Assembly (NCBI RefSeq): GCF_002162315.1
Contig: NZ_CP021416.1
Span: forward strand, 1,128,207-1,192,206
Length of the DNA: 64,000 bases
Direction of reading: 5' to 3'
DNA from: Sulfurospirillum diekertiae
GTDB taxonomy: Bacteria; Campylobacterota; Campylobacteria; Campylobacterales; Sulfurospirillaceae
This document shows, piece after piece, positions 8,210 through 17,438 of this stretch. The notes below the pieces were generated by a model that was not told the DNA's origin, ran no database searches, and saw only the letters and a program-made list of their open reading frames with translations. A program made the position numbers and the translations under genes. How positions within the stretch are numbered: position 1 is the stretch's first letter; every line of letters starts with the position of its first letter.

Positions 8210-9035
8210 AGTAAGAGAGGCGATTGTCCGTATGTTTGATAAAATAGTTATTCTCAGGTATGATGTCCGCATGTCCTAAAAAGAGCTTACCTTCTGGCTT
8301 AAGAAGCGTGGCAAAGCGCTCAATGGTTTTAAGGCGAAAGTCATCATCAAAGTAGATGAGCATATTGCGGGAAAAGATAATGTCATACTTTCCTAATGCG
8401 AGAAATTCATGCTCAAAAATATTGACTTTCGTAAATGAAATAGAGGTGAAATATTCCCGTTTAACACGATAATAACGCTCTTCTAGGGTAAAAAACTTCT
8501 CTTTAAGCCGAGTCTCCAATTTATGCAAAGAGCGTTCTGAAAAGAGCCCTTTTTGGGCTTTATCGATTGCTTCAGAGTTGATGTCAATACCCATAATACT
8601 GAATTCTCTAGGTTCACGTCTACGTTCTTGCAACATCATGGAAAGGGAGTAAACCTCTTCACCTGAAGCACAAGGGGCACAGAGAATTTTGACATTGGGA
8701 ATGGTAAGTGCAAAGGTAACAGCCATATCCAGTTGCGCCTCTTCACGGTAAAAGTAGGTTTCATTGACCGTGACAAGATCAATGAGGTCTTGTCTAAGCG
8801 CTTTATCATGCTGTAAGGTTTCAAAGAGCTTACGAAAACTATAAATCTCTTTACGTTCACAAAAGAGACGAAGCTTGGTTTCGATAACACTGTTCTTTGC
8901 AAACAGATCCACACCAATCTCACGTTTAATGTAATGCAAAAGGTCTTGAAGTCCAAAGGTATTGAACTCTTGATGCACTGCAACTTCATGATTGTGTACG
9001 ACTTCAGGTTCTTTTTTTCTATTCCAAAACCACAT
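8193..9035 (-). CDS. cheR: Chemotaxis receptor methyltransferase
   Basis: A 280-residue CheR, which methylates Glu residues of chemoreceptors using S-adenosylmethionine. A short N-terminal extension (about residues 1-30) precedes the helical receptor-binding domain. The SAM-binding motif is CAPCASGEEVYSLSMML (about residue 116). The NMLIYF motif (about residue 224) is typical of the family. A NETYFYREE segment (about residue 89) is also well conserved. The start overlaps the end of cheB by one base, so the adaptation enzymes are co-translated. Nothing suggests loss of function. Confidence 0.95.
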   Translation of the reverse strand: MWFWNRKKEPEVVHNHEVAVHQEFNTFGLQDLLHYIKREIGVDLFAKNSVIETKLRLFCERKEIYSFRKLFETLQHDKALRQDLIDLVTVNETYFYREEAQLDMAVTFALTIPNVKILCAPCASGEEVYSLSMMLQERRREPREFSIMGIDINSEAIDKAQKGLFSERSLHKLETRLKEKFFTLEERYYRVKREYFTSISFTKVNIFEHEFLALGKYDIIFSRNMLIYFDDDFRLKTIERFATLLKPEGKLFLGHADIIPENNYFIKHTDNRLSYYVKKP

Positions 9036-9604
9036 TAGGATTCTCCGAATTTTTTGATGGTTTGTATAATGTCATCAAGTGCAAGTGCGACAATATTGGG
9101 ATTGATCTCCACCGCACGTTTTGGCATGCCAAAAACGATAGCACTTTTTTCACTCTCAGCGATGCACGTTGCACCATTTTTTTGAAGTTCACTGAGCCCA
9201 TTGGCACCATCATGCCCAATGCCTGTCAGTAAAACGGCTAAGATTTCGGTATCTTTGATTTGTGCAACACTCGAGGAGAAAAGCGTGTCAATACTTGGGT
9301 TATAGGGGGTTTCTCCCTCTTTGACGGGTTCAATGCTGGGTGAAAAATCACCCCGAATCAGATGACAATTTTGAGGGCAAATATAGATATTGGATTGCTT
9401 TAAGGACATCCTTTGATCAACGGCGTGTACGGGCAGGCTCAGTTCATTTTGAAATTGACTGATAAAGCTTGGAATAAAGGTTGCGTTCATATGCTGTGCA
9501 ATCACAATCGCACCCGTATAGGTTGTTGAGATGGCAGAGAGAATTTTTTTAAGGTGACCAGGGCCTCCGGTGGAGGCTCCGATCAAAACAATTTTTAGTT
9601 TCAT
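9035..9604 (-). CDS. cheB: Chemotaxis methylesterase without receiver domain
   Basis: A 189-residue protein made only of the CheB catalytic domain. The triad is Ser in GASTGG (residue 11), His in AQHM (residue 38) and Asp in GIGHDGA (about residue 131). It removes methyl groups from chemoreceptors and can deamidate them. The N-terminal receiver domain that phosphorylation normally uses to control CheB is absent; the start at 9604 directly follows a repeat element, so it was not simply missed. Receiver-less CheB is known in Campylobacter and Helicobacter relatives. It is the penultimate gene of a long minus-strand run ending in cheR. Confidence 0.95.
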   Translation of the reverse strand: MKLKIVLIGASTGGPGHLKKILSAISTTYTGAIVIAQHMNATFIPSFISQFQNELSLPVHAVDQRMSLKQSNIYICPQNCHLIRGDFSPSIEPVKEGETPYNPSIDTLFSSSVAQIKDTEILAVLLTGIGHDGANGLSELQKNGATCIAESEKSAIVFGMPKRAVEINPNIVALALDDIIQTIKKFGES

Positions 9605-9621
9605 TAGGCTCCGAGTCTATT

Positions 9622-9693
9622 AGAATTCCTACAGAACTCTTTTGGTAACGGCTTTTACTCAAAGCCAGCAAACCTATATTAAGCCATAAAGGC
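9622..9693 (-). repeat. Multi-hairpin intergenic element, divergent copy E
   Basis: Between pepA and cheB. P2 is GCC/GGC (9683-9693), followed on the minus strand by TTAATATAG, matching the TTAACGTAG linker of other copies. The central hairpin GGCTTT/AAAGCC (9650-9666) is differently built. P4 is AGAATTC/GAACTCT (9622-9640), nearly identical to P4 of copy D. The P1 hairpin is missing because pepA ends there. Confidence 0.45.
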
Positions 9694-9700
9694 ACAATGT

Positions 9701-11152
9701 CTATTTTTTATTTTCTTCAAAGATCCAGTAAAGATTCATTCGAATGCCAGCACCCGTTGCGCCAAATTGGTTATAGCCCCATGCTTTTTCAGTATAAGCT
9801 GGACCTGCAATATCTAAGTGAAGCCATTTATCTTTATTTTCTTCTTCGATGAAATTATCCAAAAAGAGTCCAGCGGTAATAGCGCCACCGTAACGGCTAG
9901 AGCTGATGTTAGACATATCGGCAACGGAGCTTTTTAGAAGTTTTTTTAGGTATTTATTAAACGGAAGTGCACCACTGAGTTCTCCACTGGCCGTTGCCGC
10001 TTTAAGCATAGAGTGTTTAAGTTCGCTACTATGTCCCATAATACCCATAGTGTATTCACCAAGAGCGACGACACATGCACCTGTAAGCGTTGCCATATCG
10101 ACCAAAAGATCAGGTTTAAGCTCTTGCGCGTAGCACAAACAATCCGCCAAAACCAAGCGACCTTCTGCGTCCGTATTGCGTACTTCGATGGTTTTACCGT
10201 TCTTTGCAACGAGTACATCATCAGGTTTATAGGCATTGCCACCGATCATGTTCTCTGTTGCACCAATAATGGCATGGATCTCATAGGGAAGCTCTAAAGT
10301 TGCCGCTGCTTTTAAGATCGACATAACCGCTGCTGCACCACTTTTGTCAGCTTTCATGGTGACCATGTGTTCACTTGGTTTTAAGCTAAGTCCGCCGCTA
10401 TCATACGTTAGACCTTTTCCAACATACACAAGGCGTTTTTTGGCATTTTCAGGCTTATAGGTGAGGTGAATCAAGCGAGGAGGGTGTACGCTGGCACGAT
10501 TGACAGCAAGAAAGGCATTCATCCCTTGTTCTTTTAAAAATACCTCGTCCATCACTTTACATGTAACGTTTGGAATTGTGGTTAAGGTTTGCGCAATATT
10601 AGCGAGAGCAATCGGTGTCATATCTTCAGGAGTTGCATTGACAATCTCTTTGGCGAAGTTGGTCGCTTCTGCTACAGCAGTAGCTGCACGGAGGGCTTTA
10701 TTCGCTGTCTCCATCGAAACATCAGTACGACTATAATCTTCCAAACAGATGGTTATTTTTTCAATTTTAGAAGACTCTTTTTTACTTTTATAGGTATCAA
10801 ACGTATAGCTACCTAAAATAAAGCCTTCAACAAGGGCTTTAATATTAATGCCAGGGCACTCATTGGAGTATGTACCAATGGCAAGTGTTTTGGCATTGGT
10901 CTTTTTGAGCGCACCCAGCGCATTAGACGCTGCTAAACGAATTTCATCGGCATCAAGAGAATCACACCCCACATAAAGTGTTTTACTTGTTGGTGTAAAG
11001 AGAGTTTCTTCACTCTCACCTTTAAACCCTAAAAATTGTAACGTTTCTTGATCATTAATCCATGAATGCGTTAAATCTTTATTGATTACAAAGACGATTT
11101 TAACGTCTGCTGCTGCATTAGTTAATTTTTGATTGAGTAGTTCTATTTGCAT
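9701..11152 (-). CDS. pepA: Leucyl aminopeptidase (M17)
   Basis: A 483-residue cytosolic aminopeptidase of usual length. The M17 metal-binding and active-site segments are present: VGKGLTYDSGGLSLKP (about residue 242), MKADKSGAAAV (about residue 265) and the signature NTDAEGRLVLADCL (about residue 328). It removes N-terminal residues from peptides using two metal ions. In Enterobacteria PepA also binds DNA, which cannot be judged here. Its start overlaps the end of dedA by 35 bases, implying translational coupling. A TTACATGTAA site (10557-10566) lies within it and encodes TCK on the minus strand. Confidence 0.95.
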   Translation of the reverse strand: MQIELLNQKLTNAAADVKIVFVINKDLTHSWINDQETLQFLGFKGESEETLFTPTSKTLYVGCDSLDADEIRLAASNALGALKKTNAKTLAIGTYSNECPGINIKALVEGFILGSYTFDTYKSKKESSKIEKITICLEDYSRTDVSMETANKALRAATAVAEATNFAKEIVNATPEDMTPIALANIAQTLTTIPNVTCKVMDEVFLKEQGMNAFLAVNRASVHPPRLIHLTYKPENAKKRLVYVGKGLTYDSGGLSLKPSEHMVTMKADKSGAAAVMSILKAAATLELPYEIHAIIGATENMIGGNAYKPDDVLVAKNGKTIEVRNTDAEGRLVLADCLCYAQELKPDLLVDMATLTGACVVALGEYTMGIMGHSSELKHSMLKAATASGELSGALPFNKYLKKLLKSSVADMSNISSSRYGGAITAGLFLDNFIEEENKDKWLHLDIAGPAYTEKAWGYNQFGATGAGIRMNLYWIFEENKK

Positions 11153-11843
11153 GTTTATCCTTAAATGTCTTATCAGTTACTTTATGAAAATAATAGGAGA
11201 TACCACCTGCTACAATGGCGGCTATTGGAATAGCAAAATACCAGTGTGCTTTTGCCCAGTGAATGACAATGAGAATCTCTTGACCAAAATACCATGTAGG
11301 AACAATCGTAAAAGATGCCCAAAACCATGCCGAAATAAGATTGATCAAAGCAAACATTTTGCCACTATAACGTGTCAAACCTATGGAAATAGGAATAACC
11401 GTACGTAATCCATAGAGGTAACGTTGTGCAAAGATAATAGGCCAGCCATGTTTTTTCAAAAGAACATGTGCAAGGGCGAGTTTACGGCGTTGACTTCGAA
11501 GTTTTTTATGGACTAATTTTTTATTAAAACGACCAATGTAAAAATAGACTTGATCTCCTGCAAAGCCACCAAGTCCTGCCACGAAAATGGCAATAAAAAG
11601 GTGCATATCGCCTGTATGGGTCAACAAACCTGCCATGACAAGTCCAATTTCACCCTCCAACATTCCCCAAAAAAAGAGAATGATGTAGCCATACTCTTTT
11701 AAGAGGTAGATAAATTTATTTTCTAATCCACTTACAGGTGCTAAGTAGAGGACATATCCAAGTGTTGAGAGTACGATTGTCATAAAGAGAGCAAATAGTT
11801 TTCCAGAATGTTTACTCATAAATTCATTCATTGGCTTATCCAA
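11118..11843 (-). CDS. DedA-family membrane protein
   Basis: A 241-residue multispanning inner-membrane protein. Hydrophobic segments occur at about residues 13-33, 47-68, 78-98, 175-195 and 205-223. The DedA core is recognised from [10 protein letters not shown] and [18 protein letters not shown]. DedA proteins include undecaprenyl-phosphate and phospholipid translocases; the lipid is not assigned here. The N-terminal arm before the first segment is longer than in the second DedA paralogue of this window (58962-59525), with which it shares RRKLALxHxLxKKxG. It overlaps trpB by 8 bases upstream and pepA by 35 downstream. Confidence 0.88.
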   Translation of the reverse strand: MDKPMNEFMSKHSGKLFALFMTIVLSTLGYVLYLAPVSGLENKFIYLLKEYGYIILFFWGMLEGEIGLVMAGLLTHTGDMHLFIAIFVAGLGGFAGDQVYFYIGRFNKKLVHKKLRSQRRKLALAHVLLKKHGWPIIFAQRYLYGLRTVIPISIGLTRYSGKMFALINLISAWFWASFTIVPTWYFGQEILIVIHWAKAHWYFAIPIAAIVAGGISYYFHKVTDKTFKDKHANRTTQSKIN

Positions 11844-13041
11844 TATTCAAAATGGATTTTGCTTGCATCATGTCTTTATCGCCACGTCCTGAAAGATTGA
11901 CAATAATGACTTTGTTTTTGATCTCATCTTTAGGAATTTTTTTCAAATATGCCACAGCATGTGCACTCTCAAAAGCAGGAATAATCCCTTCTTTGCGACT
12001 CAACCAGACAAAAGCATCCAGTGCTTCTTGATCCGTAATATGATCGTATTTTGCCGCACCTATCTCTTTAAGATACGCATGTTCAGGTCCAATGCCAGGG
12101 TAATCGAGTCCTGCTGAAATAGAGTGAGCTTCGAGTATCTGTCCATCATCATCTTGGAGAAGATAACTCATCTGTCCATGCAGTACTCCAGGGCTTCCTT
12201 TTGCGAGGGAACAGCCATGTTTATCCGTATCAATGCCAAGACCACCTGCTTCGATACCGACACAGGTCACCCCTTCTTCGCCTAAGAAATGGCTAAAAAT
12301 ACCCATTGCGTTGCTACCACCACCAATACAGGCAACAACCATGTCAGGAAGGCGTTTTTCTTTGACCAAAATTTGCGCTTTAGCTTCATAGCCAATAATG
12401 GCTTGAAAATCACGTACCATCATAGGATATGGATGAGGGCCTGCAACGGTTCCGATGATGTAAAAGGTATCACGCGCATGGGTGACCCAGTAGCGAATCG
12501 CTTCGTTCATCGCATCTTTAAGTGTTTTACTACCACTTTTAACGGCATGAACTTTTGCGCCTAAAAGCTTCATACGAAAAACATTGAGTTCTTGTCTCTC
12601 AACATCTTTTTCTCCCATAAACACTTCGCATTCAAGTCCTAAAAGAGCCGCGACGGTTGCTGTTGCAACACCATGTTGCCCCGCACCGGTTTCTGCAATG
12701 ACACGTTTTTTACCCATTTTTTTAGCGATTAAGCCTTGTACGATGGTATTATTGATCTTATGTGCACCTGTATGGTTAAGGTCTTCACGTTTGAGATAAA
12801 CTTTAGCACCTAACTCTTGAGAAATATTTTTCGCGAAATAAAGTGATGAAGGGCGTCCTACATAATCTTTCATGTAGTGATCCACTTCAGTCCAAAAATT
12901 TTCATTAAAGCGAAGGTTCTGGTACTCTTTTTCAAGTTCTAACAGAACAGGCATCAGTGTTTCAGGAACAAAGCGTCCACCAAAAATACCAAAATGGCCA
13001 TTGTGATCAGGGTCGAATTTTGAAGCTCTAGGAATATACAT
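11836..13041 (-). CDS. trpB: Tryptophan synthase beta chain
   Basis: A 401-residue TrpB1-type beta subunit that condenses indole with serine using pyridoxal phosphate. The catalytic Lys is in GAHKINN (about residue 92), the phosphate-binding loop is GGGSNAMG (about residue 240), and the C-terminal motif NLSGRGDKD is intact. TrpB normally works with TrpA, yet no trpA or other trp gene is adjacent: the gene lies between apt and dedA. It starts at the last base of the apt stop codon, so it is translationally coupled to purine salvage. The trpA partner is presumably elsewhere. Confidence 0.96.
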   Translation of the reverse strand: MYIPRASKFDPDHNGHFGIFGGRFVPETLMPVLLELEKEYQNLRFNENFWTEVDHYMKDYVGRPSSLYFAKNISQELGAKVYLKREDLNHTGAHKINNTIVQGLIAKKMGKKRVIAETGAGQHGVATATVAALLGLECEVFMGEKDVERQELNVFRMKLLGAKVHAVKSGSKTLKDAMNEAIRYWVTHARDTFYIIGTVAGPHPYPMMVRDFQAIIGYEAKAQILVKEKRLPDMVVACIGGGSNAMGIFSHFLGEEGVTCVGIEAGGLGIDTDKHGCSLAKGSPGVLHGQMSYLLQDDDGQILEAHSISAGLDYPGIGPEHAYLKEIGAAKYDHITDQEALDAFVWLSRKEGIIPAFESAHAVAYLKKIPKDEIKNKVIIVNLSGRGDKDMMQAKSILNIG

Positions 13042-13634
13042 TAAAATACCTCTAATACAGAATAGACAGAAGTTGTTTTTTTGATATCAAGATCCCCTTG
13101 TAAAAAAGTAAGGTTGATCACAAAGCACGCTTCAACACATTCTGCTCCTGCTTTATTAATAAGATTGACTGCAGCTGTGGCTGTACCGCCTGTTGCAATT
13201 AAGTCGTCGATTAGGAGCACTCTTGGTTTTGATGTGGTTATCGCTGAAAATGCGTCGATGTGTATACAAACTTCATCAACCCCATACTCCAATGAGTATT
13301 TTTCGCTGATCGTTGTGTAGGGAAGTTTGCCCGGTTTTCGAATAGGAACAAAACGTGTTTTAAGGCGTGCTGCTAATGCAGCCCCAAAGATAAATCCACG
13401 GCTTTCGATACCAGCAATATAATCAATTTTCATAGTCGAATAACGATCTACCAAATGGTCAATCAAGAGTGTAAATGCTTTAGCATCGCCATGGTCAATC
13501 AAGAGTGTAAATGCTTTAGCATCGCCTAGAAGAGTGGTAATATCCTTAAATTTGATGCCAGGTTTTGGGAAATCTTCAATTTCTCGAACAGAATTTAAAA
13601 GATAAATTTTATCAGCTTCACTTAAATGACTCAT
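13041..13634 (-). CDS. apt: Adenine phosphoribosyltransferase with a 12-residue tandem insertion
   Basis: A 197-residue APRT that makes AMP from adenine and PRPP. The PRPP-binding motif [13 protein letters not shown] is intact (about residue 138), as is [10 protein letters not shown]. The expected length is about 185. The surplus comes from a perfect 36-bp tandem duplication (13455-13490 and 13491-13526) that repeats [12 protein letters not shown] in frame at residues 37-60. This lies in a helix upstream of the active site, so effect on activity is uncertain. A multi-hairpin repeat precedes the gene, which heads the apt-trpB-dedA-pepA block. Confidence 0.93.
   Translation of the reverse strand: MSHLSEADKIYLLNSVREIEDFPKPGIKFKDITTLLGDAKAFTLLIDHGDAKAFTLLIDHLVDRYSTMKIDYIAGIESRGFIFGAALAARLKTRFVPIRKPGKLPYTTISEKYSLEYGVDEVCIHIDAFSAITTSKPRVLLIDDLIATGGTATAAVNLINKAGAECVEACFVINLTFLQGDLDIKKTTSVYSVLEVF
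13455..13526. repeat. Perfect 36-bp tandem duplication inside apt
   Basis: Two identical, directly adjacent 36-base units (13455-13490, 13491-13526), each beginning ATGGTCAATC and ending GCATCGCC. In frame they duplicate 12 residues of APRT. Perfect identity suggests a recent slippage event or an assembly artefact. Confidence 0.95.
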
Positions 13635-13654
13635 AGAAAACCTTTTTCATTTGA

Positions 13655-13733
13655 ATATGCCTTCTAAGCAAAACTTAAAAAGCTACGTTATTTAGCCACT
13701 TGGGCGCTAAAGTTTGCCTCTTGAGGGGCAGAA
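13655..13733 (-). repeat. Multi-hairpin intergenic element, copy C
   Basis: On the minus strand this reads TTCTGCC, a P1 hairpin (13716-13729), GCC-CAAGT-GGC, TAACGTAG, then a P3 stem of ten pairs (13660-13682) with three G-T pairs and a TTT loop. The linkers match copies A and B. It lies in the apt 5' region, with a TTACATGTAA site (13740-13749) just beyond. Confidence 0.7.
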
Positions 13734-13783
13734 AAATATTTACATGTAAAAGGAGAAAGAAAAAGAGTAACTTTTTAAACGAA

Positions 13784-14122
13784 TTATAAAAGTGCCTCGA
13801 TCTTTCCTTCAAGCTCTTTAATGTGCTGGCGGAGTTTGTCTCCTTCCATGCGGTACTGACTGTTGCGTGTACGAAGTGATTTTAGGTCATTTTTGACTTT
13901 TTTAAGTTCATCACTTAAAATATCAATATTGCCTAAAGAGCGTTGCAATTGCACTTGGTATTTGCGGATAACCACTTCGGCATCATTGAGGGTTTGTTTA
14001 ACGACAATGTTACTGCGCTTCTCTTTACGTAAAAGCGTTTTGAAGTAAAACACCATAATCAATAAGTACATGCAAGCGGAAAAAAGTACCGTTGCGATAA
14101 CCCAGTCAAGTGCCATAGTCAT
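13784..14122 (-). CDS. Membrane-anchored coiled-coil protein of unknown function
   Basis: A 112-residue protein with one N-terminal membrane segment (about residues 7-28), followed by a charged region with heptad character (about 35-110, for example LSDELKKVKNDLKSLRTRN). I do not recognise a family. Its start overlaps the rpiB stop by four bases, so it is translated with rpiB. The topology suggests a cytoplasmic coiled coil tethered to the inner membrane, a scaffold-like arrangement. Function cannot be inferred from context. Confidence 0.75.
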   Translation of the reverse strand: MTMALDWVIATVLFSACMYLLIMVFYFKTLLRKEKRSNIVVKQTLNDAEVVIRKYQVQLQRSLGNIDILSDELKKVKNDLKSLRTRNSQYRMEGDKLRQHIKELEGKIEALL

Positions 14123-14547
14123 AACTCTATTTTCTTAACACGATCAGCGTGTCTGCCACCTTCAAATGAGGTAGCACACCATGCTTTGAGCATGGATTCA
14201 ATAACACCTAGCCCAACAATACGTTGACCAAAACAGAGTACATTCGCATCATTGTGTGCGCGTGCCATTTCTGCTGTATACGCATCATGACAAAGCGCTG
14301 CACGAATACCAATATGCTTATTGGCGGCCAAGCTCATACCAATGCCTGAACCACAGATAAGAATTCCCTGTGTTGCACTGTTATTGAGAACTTCAAGGCA
14401 AAGTGCATGAGCATAATCAGGATAATCAACACGTTGATCGTTAAATGGTCCAAGATCAATGACTTCATGACCCATATGGTTTAACAGTGCAATGACATCG
14501 GGTTTGATGGCAATGCCTGCATGATCGGTTGCGATAAAAAACTTCAA
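14119..14547 (-). CDS. rpiB: Ribose-5-phosphate isomerase B
   Basis: A 142-residue RpiB that interconverts ribose 5-phosphate and ribulose 5-phosphate in the pentose phosphate pathway. It has the opening FIATDHAGIAIK, the catalytic Cys in ILICGSGIGMSLAANK (about residue 65), and the C-terminal FEGGRHADRV. Length is normal. Overlap with the downstream coiled-coil gene is four bases. Placed near apt, it could supply PRPP precursor for purine salvage, though that is only a contextual suggestion. Confidence 0.95.
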   Translation of the reverse strand: MKFFIATDHAGIAIKPDVIALLNHMGHEVIDLGPFNDQRVDYPDYAHALCLEVLNNSATQGILICGSGIGMSLAANKHIGIRAALCHDAYTAEMARAHNDANVLCFGQRIVGLGVIESMLKAWCATSFEGGRHADRVKKIEL

Positions 14548-14596
14548 GGAAATGTCCTTTAACTAGGTAATAGAAACGATTATATCACAAGGATTA

Positions 14597-15286
14597 TTAG
14601 AAATTCCAAAAACAGACTCCCCATAGGAAGCCTGTTAATATAACCATCCAATTACGTAGCGAATGGGAAGAAAAAAAGTAGTGTGACAGGGGTGTTGCAA
14701 TGAAAACAATAAGAATGATCATGCCATAACGCTCTAATGATTCATAAAAGCGCACGAGCGCGTTCCATCCAAAGATGATACCAAGATAAGTGAGGGCGTG
14801 TGAACCATCTAAGGGTGGAATGGGATAGAGATTGAAAAGCCCTAAAACAACGTTGTAAATCAGTGACTGGATTAAAAAAAAGATGACAAAAACTTCAATA
14901 AAGTTACTTGCATTTCTTAGATCAGGTAAAAAACTCAACATGCCTGCGCACAGAAGGGCTAGAGAGAAGTTGTAAGCAATACCTGCTAAAGAGACATAAA
15001 TAGCCGCTTTATAGCCACCATTTCTAATGACGGTGGGTATATAAATCGGTACAGGTTTTGCCCAACCGAACATAAAAGGAGCACCACTAAAAAAGAGGAC
15101 AGCTGGAACAATGATTGTTCCTAAAAGATCAACGTGAACGATGGGGTTGATACTCAAACGACCTTGGTATTTAGCCGTAGTGTCACCATAACGATATGCG
15201 ACATATCCATGCATAATCTCATGACCAATGATCGCTACCATAAGAGCTAAAACGGTAGCACTGATCTCAATAATTTTAACTTCCAT
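14597..15286 (-). CDS. M50-family intramembrane metalloprotease
   Basis: A 229-residue membrane protein with about six hydrophobic segments. The site-2-protease zinc motif HEIMH is in the first helix (about residue 22), and the second motif NLYPIPPLDGSH (about residue 165) supplies the Asp ligand. There is no PDZ domain, which places it with compact S2P-like proteases and not with RseP. It cuts membrane-embedded substrates, presently unknown. The start overlaps the lepB stop by one base, so signal peptidase and S2P-like protease are co-translated. Confidence 0.9.
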   Translation of the reverse strand: MEVKIIEISATVLALMVAIIGHEIMHGYVAYRYGDTTAKYQGRLSINPIVHVDLLGTIIVPAVLFFSGAPFMFGWAKPVPIYIPTVIRNGGYKAAIYVSLAGIAYNFSLALLCAGMLSFLPDLRNASNFIEVFVIFFLIQSLIYNVVLGLFNLYPIPPLDGSHALTYLGIIFGWNALVRFYESLERYGMIILIVFIATPLSHYFFSSHSLRNWMVILTGFLWGVCFWNF

Positions 15287-16113
15287 TAGAAAAAGTTCTC
15301 ATCGTATTGCATGGATTCGACAAAGCGACCAATGCGGTTCCATCTGATTTTATAGTCATCATCCCATGAAAAATAGATAAACCAAGGCTTTCCGACAATG
15401 AGGCTATAAGGGACACTTCCCCAAAAACGGCTATCGTTAGAGTGGTCGCGGTTATCGCCCATCATAAAATAGTTATCTTTTTCTACTTTGGCATAAAAAG
15501 CGTTAAATCCATAGCCAGAAATACTTGGAAGTTCCTGTACTTGAGCAGGTTTCATGAAAAGTTGATTTGCCCCTAAGTGCAGTACCATTTGTTGAAAGAG
15601 ATCAACGGAGTCATCATAGTGAATGCCATGAAATTTTTCGATATAAGGGTTATTGACCCAAAGTTTACCGGCAATTGTTTTGATTTTTTCAGCAGGATAG
15701 TTTGCTTTAATATATTCATCACCCTCGCTAAAGTGGATGTAGAGATTTTTCTCTTGGAAAAGAATTTCATCCCCTTCTGTTGCGACACAACGTTTAACAT
15801 AATGGACTTTGATATCTTTGGGATAGCGAAAAACAACGATGTCTCCACGCTCAGGTCTATTTCCTTCAATGAGGTGACCATTGCCTTTAAAATCAGGCAA
15901 AACAGAAATTTCAAGCCAAGGAAGATGCGGTGTTGGAATACCATAAACAAATTTTTTCACAAAAAGATGATCACCAATCAAAAGGGTTTTAATCATCGAA
16001 CCACTAGGAATAACAAAGGCTTGTGCGACAAAAAAAATAACAAATAAAACAATAATAAGTGTACCTGTCCAGCTGTTGGAAAAGTGGTAAAAACGGTTGA
16101 GTAAATTTTTCAT
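15286..16113 (-). CDS. lepB: Signal peptidase I
   Basis: A 275-residue leader peptidase that removes signal peptides from Sec substrates at the periplasmic face. A single N-terminal membrane anchor (about residues 16-36) is followed by the catalytic Ser in PSGSMIKTL (about residue 39). The general-base Lys is in HYVKRCVA (about residue 110), and the box GDNRDHSNDSR lies near residue 219. One anchor and not two is common in Campylobacterota. The gene lies 12 bases after folD and is coupled to the M50 protease. Confidence 0.96.
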   Translation of the reverse strand: MKNLLNRFYHFSNSWTGTLIIVLFVIFFVAQAFVIPSGSMIKTLLIGDHLFVKKFVYGIPTPHLPWLEISVLPDFKGNGHLIEGNRPERGDIVVFRYPKDIKVHYVKRCVATEGDEILFQEKNLYIHFSEGDEYIKANYPAEKIKTIAGKLWVNNPYIEKFHGIHYDDSVDLFQQMVLHLGANQLFMKPAQVQELPSISGYGFNAFYAKVEKDNYFMMGDNRDHSNDSRFWGSVPYSLIVGKPWFIYFSWDDDYKIRWNRIGRFVESMQYDENFF

Positions 16114-16125
16114 AGTTTTCCTAAA

Positions 16126-16968
16126 TTATAAACGCTGTTCGGCAGCTTTAATGGTATTTTCGAGTAACATGGCAATCGTCATGGGACCAACTCCTCCTGG
16201 AACGGGAGTAATGTAACTGCATTTGGGTGCAACATTGGCAAAGTCAACATCACCCACAAGGCGTCCTTCTTCAGTTTTGTTGATACCAATATCAATCACC
16301 ATAGCACCCTCTTTAATCATGTCGGCAGTAATGAGATTTCGTTTACCTACTCCTACAATGACAAGGTCAGCTTTTTGGGTATGTGCTTTAAGATCTTTGG
16401 TGAAGATATGACAAATATCGACGGTTGCCCCTGCATTTAAAAGAAGGTTCATCATGGGCTTTCCTACGATGTTACTCGCACCCACAACACATGCATCTAA
16501 GCCTTTTGGGTCGATGTTGTAGTGCGCAAGCAAGCGCATAACACCCAGCGGTGTGCAAGGTACAAAGCTGTCAAGTCCTGCAACTAAACGACCCACATTA
16601 AAGGGATGAAAACCATCGACATCTTTTTTAGGATCAATCGCCTCGATAATTTTTGTGGTGTCAATGTGTTTAGGAAGAGGGAGTTGAACAAGGACTCCAT
16701 CAATGTTTGGGTTGTTGTTAATCATCGTAATGGTTTCTAAAATTTTCTCTTGTGAAATGGTAGTTGGCATTTTATGAATGATGGAGTAAACACCAGCGGC
16801 ATCACACGCTTTTTCTTTCATTTTGACATAGGTTTGGCTCGCTGCATCATCACCGACTAAAATGACGGCAAGACCGGGGGTAATACCTTTAAGATTAAGG
16901 GCATCGCTCTGTGTTTTGAGCTCTATTTTGATTTGATCTGACAGTGCTTTTCCATCGAGGATCTGCAT
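16126..16968 (-). CDS. folD: Methylenetetrahydrofolate dehydrogenase/cyclohydrolase
   Basis: A 280-residue bifunctional FolD that oxidises methylene-THF to methenyl-THF and hydrolyses it to 10-formyl-THF, feeding purine and formyl-methionine synthesis. The catalytic Lys is in TYVKMKEKAC (about residue 54). QLPLPKHID and the NADP-binding segment VVGASNIVGKPM are intact, as is the C-terminal TPVPGGVGPMT. It heads the folD-lepB-M50-rpiB run on the minus strand. Confidence 0.97.
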   Translation of the reverse strand: MQILDGKALSDQIKIELKTQSDALNLKGITPGLAVILVGDDAASQTYVKMKEKACDAAGVYSIIHKMPTTISQEKILETITMINNNPNIDGVLVQLPLPKHIDTTKIIEAIDPKKDVDGFHPFNVGRLVAGLDSFVPCTPLGVMRLLAHYNIDPKGLDACVVGASNIVGKPMMNLLLNAGATVDICHIFTKDLKAHTQKADLVIVGVGKRNLITADMIKEGAMVIDIGINKTEEGRLVGDVDFANVAPKCSYITPVPGGVGPMTIAMLLENTIKAAEQRL

Positions 16969-17038
16969 TCAAACATCCTTTTAGTTCATTTTTGATACTA
17001 TACCAAATTACGAATAAAGAGAGGATAAAGTAGTTTTG

Positions 17039-17383
17039 ATGCGGTTTTTGCTTACATGTAACGTGTTCTTGTTTTTATCTTTTACGCCACTTTTGAGTGA
17101 GGATTTTATCTCTAAAATGGAGTATGCAAAGATGCTCTATTCTAACCCCAGAGGCATTGGCTGTAACAAATGCCATGGTGAAAAAGCCGAAGGTGCCATT
17201 ATCTCAAAATACATCTCAAGAGGTAAAGAGGTGACCCTTTCTGCACCTGCCATTACCAGCGTTTCTAAAGAACGTTTTTCCCAAGCTTTGACGTCTCAAC
17301 ATAAAGTAATGCCGACTTATTTTTTAACATGGCAGGAGATTGATAGTTTGTATTATTACGTCTCAAGTGAAGTGAAAAAGTAG
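17039..17383 (+). CDS. Small periplasmic cytochrome c
   Basis: A 114-residue exported protein with an N-terminal signal peptide (about residues 1-20, ending LLS). A single haem-binding motif CNKCH sits near residue 41, and a candidate distal Met ligand in HKVMPTYFLT (about residue 92). It belongs to the class I cytochrome c fold and presumably carries electrons in the periplasm. A TTG three bases upstream is an alternative start, but the ATG at 17039 is preferred. A TTACATGTAA site (17052-17061) lies within the signal-peptide codons. Confidence 0.85.
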   Translation: MRFLLTCNVFLFLSFTPLLSEDFISKMEYAKMLYSNPRGIGCNKCHGEKAEGAIISKYISRGKEVTLSAPAITSVSKERFSQALTSQHKVMPTYFLTWQEIDSLYYYVSSEVKK

Positions 17384-17438
17384 TTTGTATAGAAACTTTC
17401 TGTAAAATTTTAAAAAATAATCAATGAGGATCATGAAA

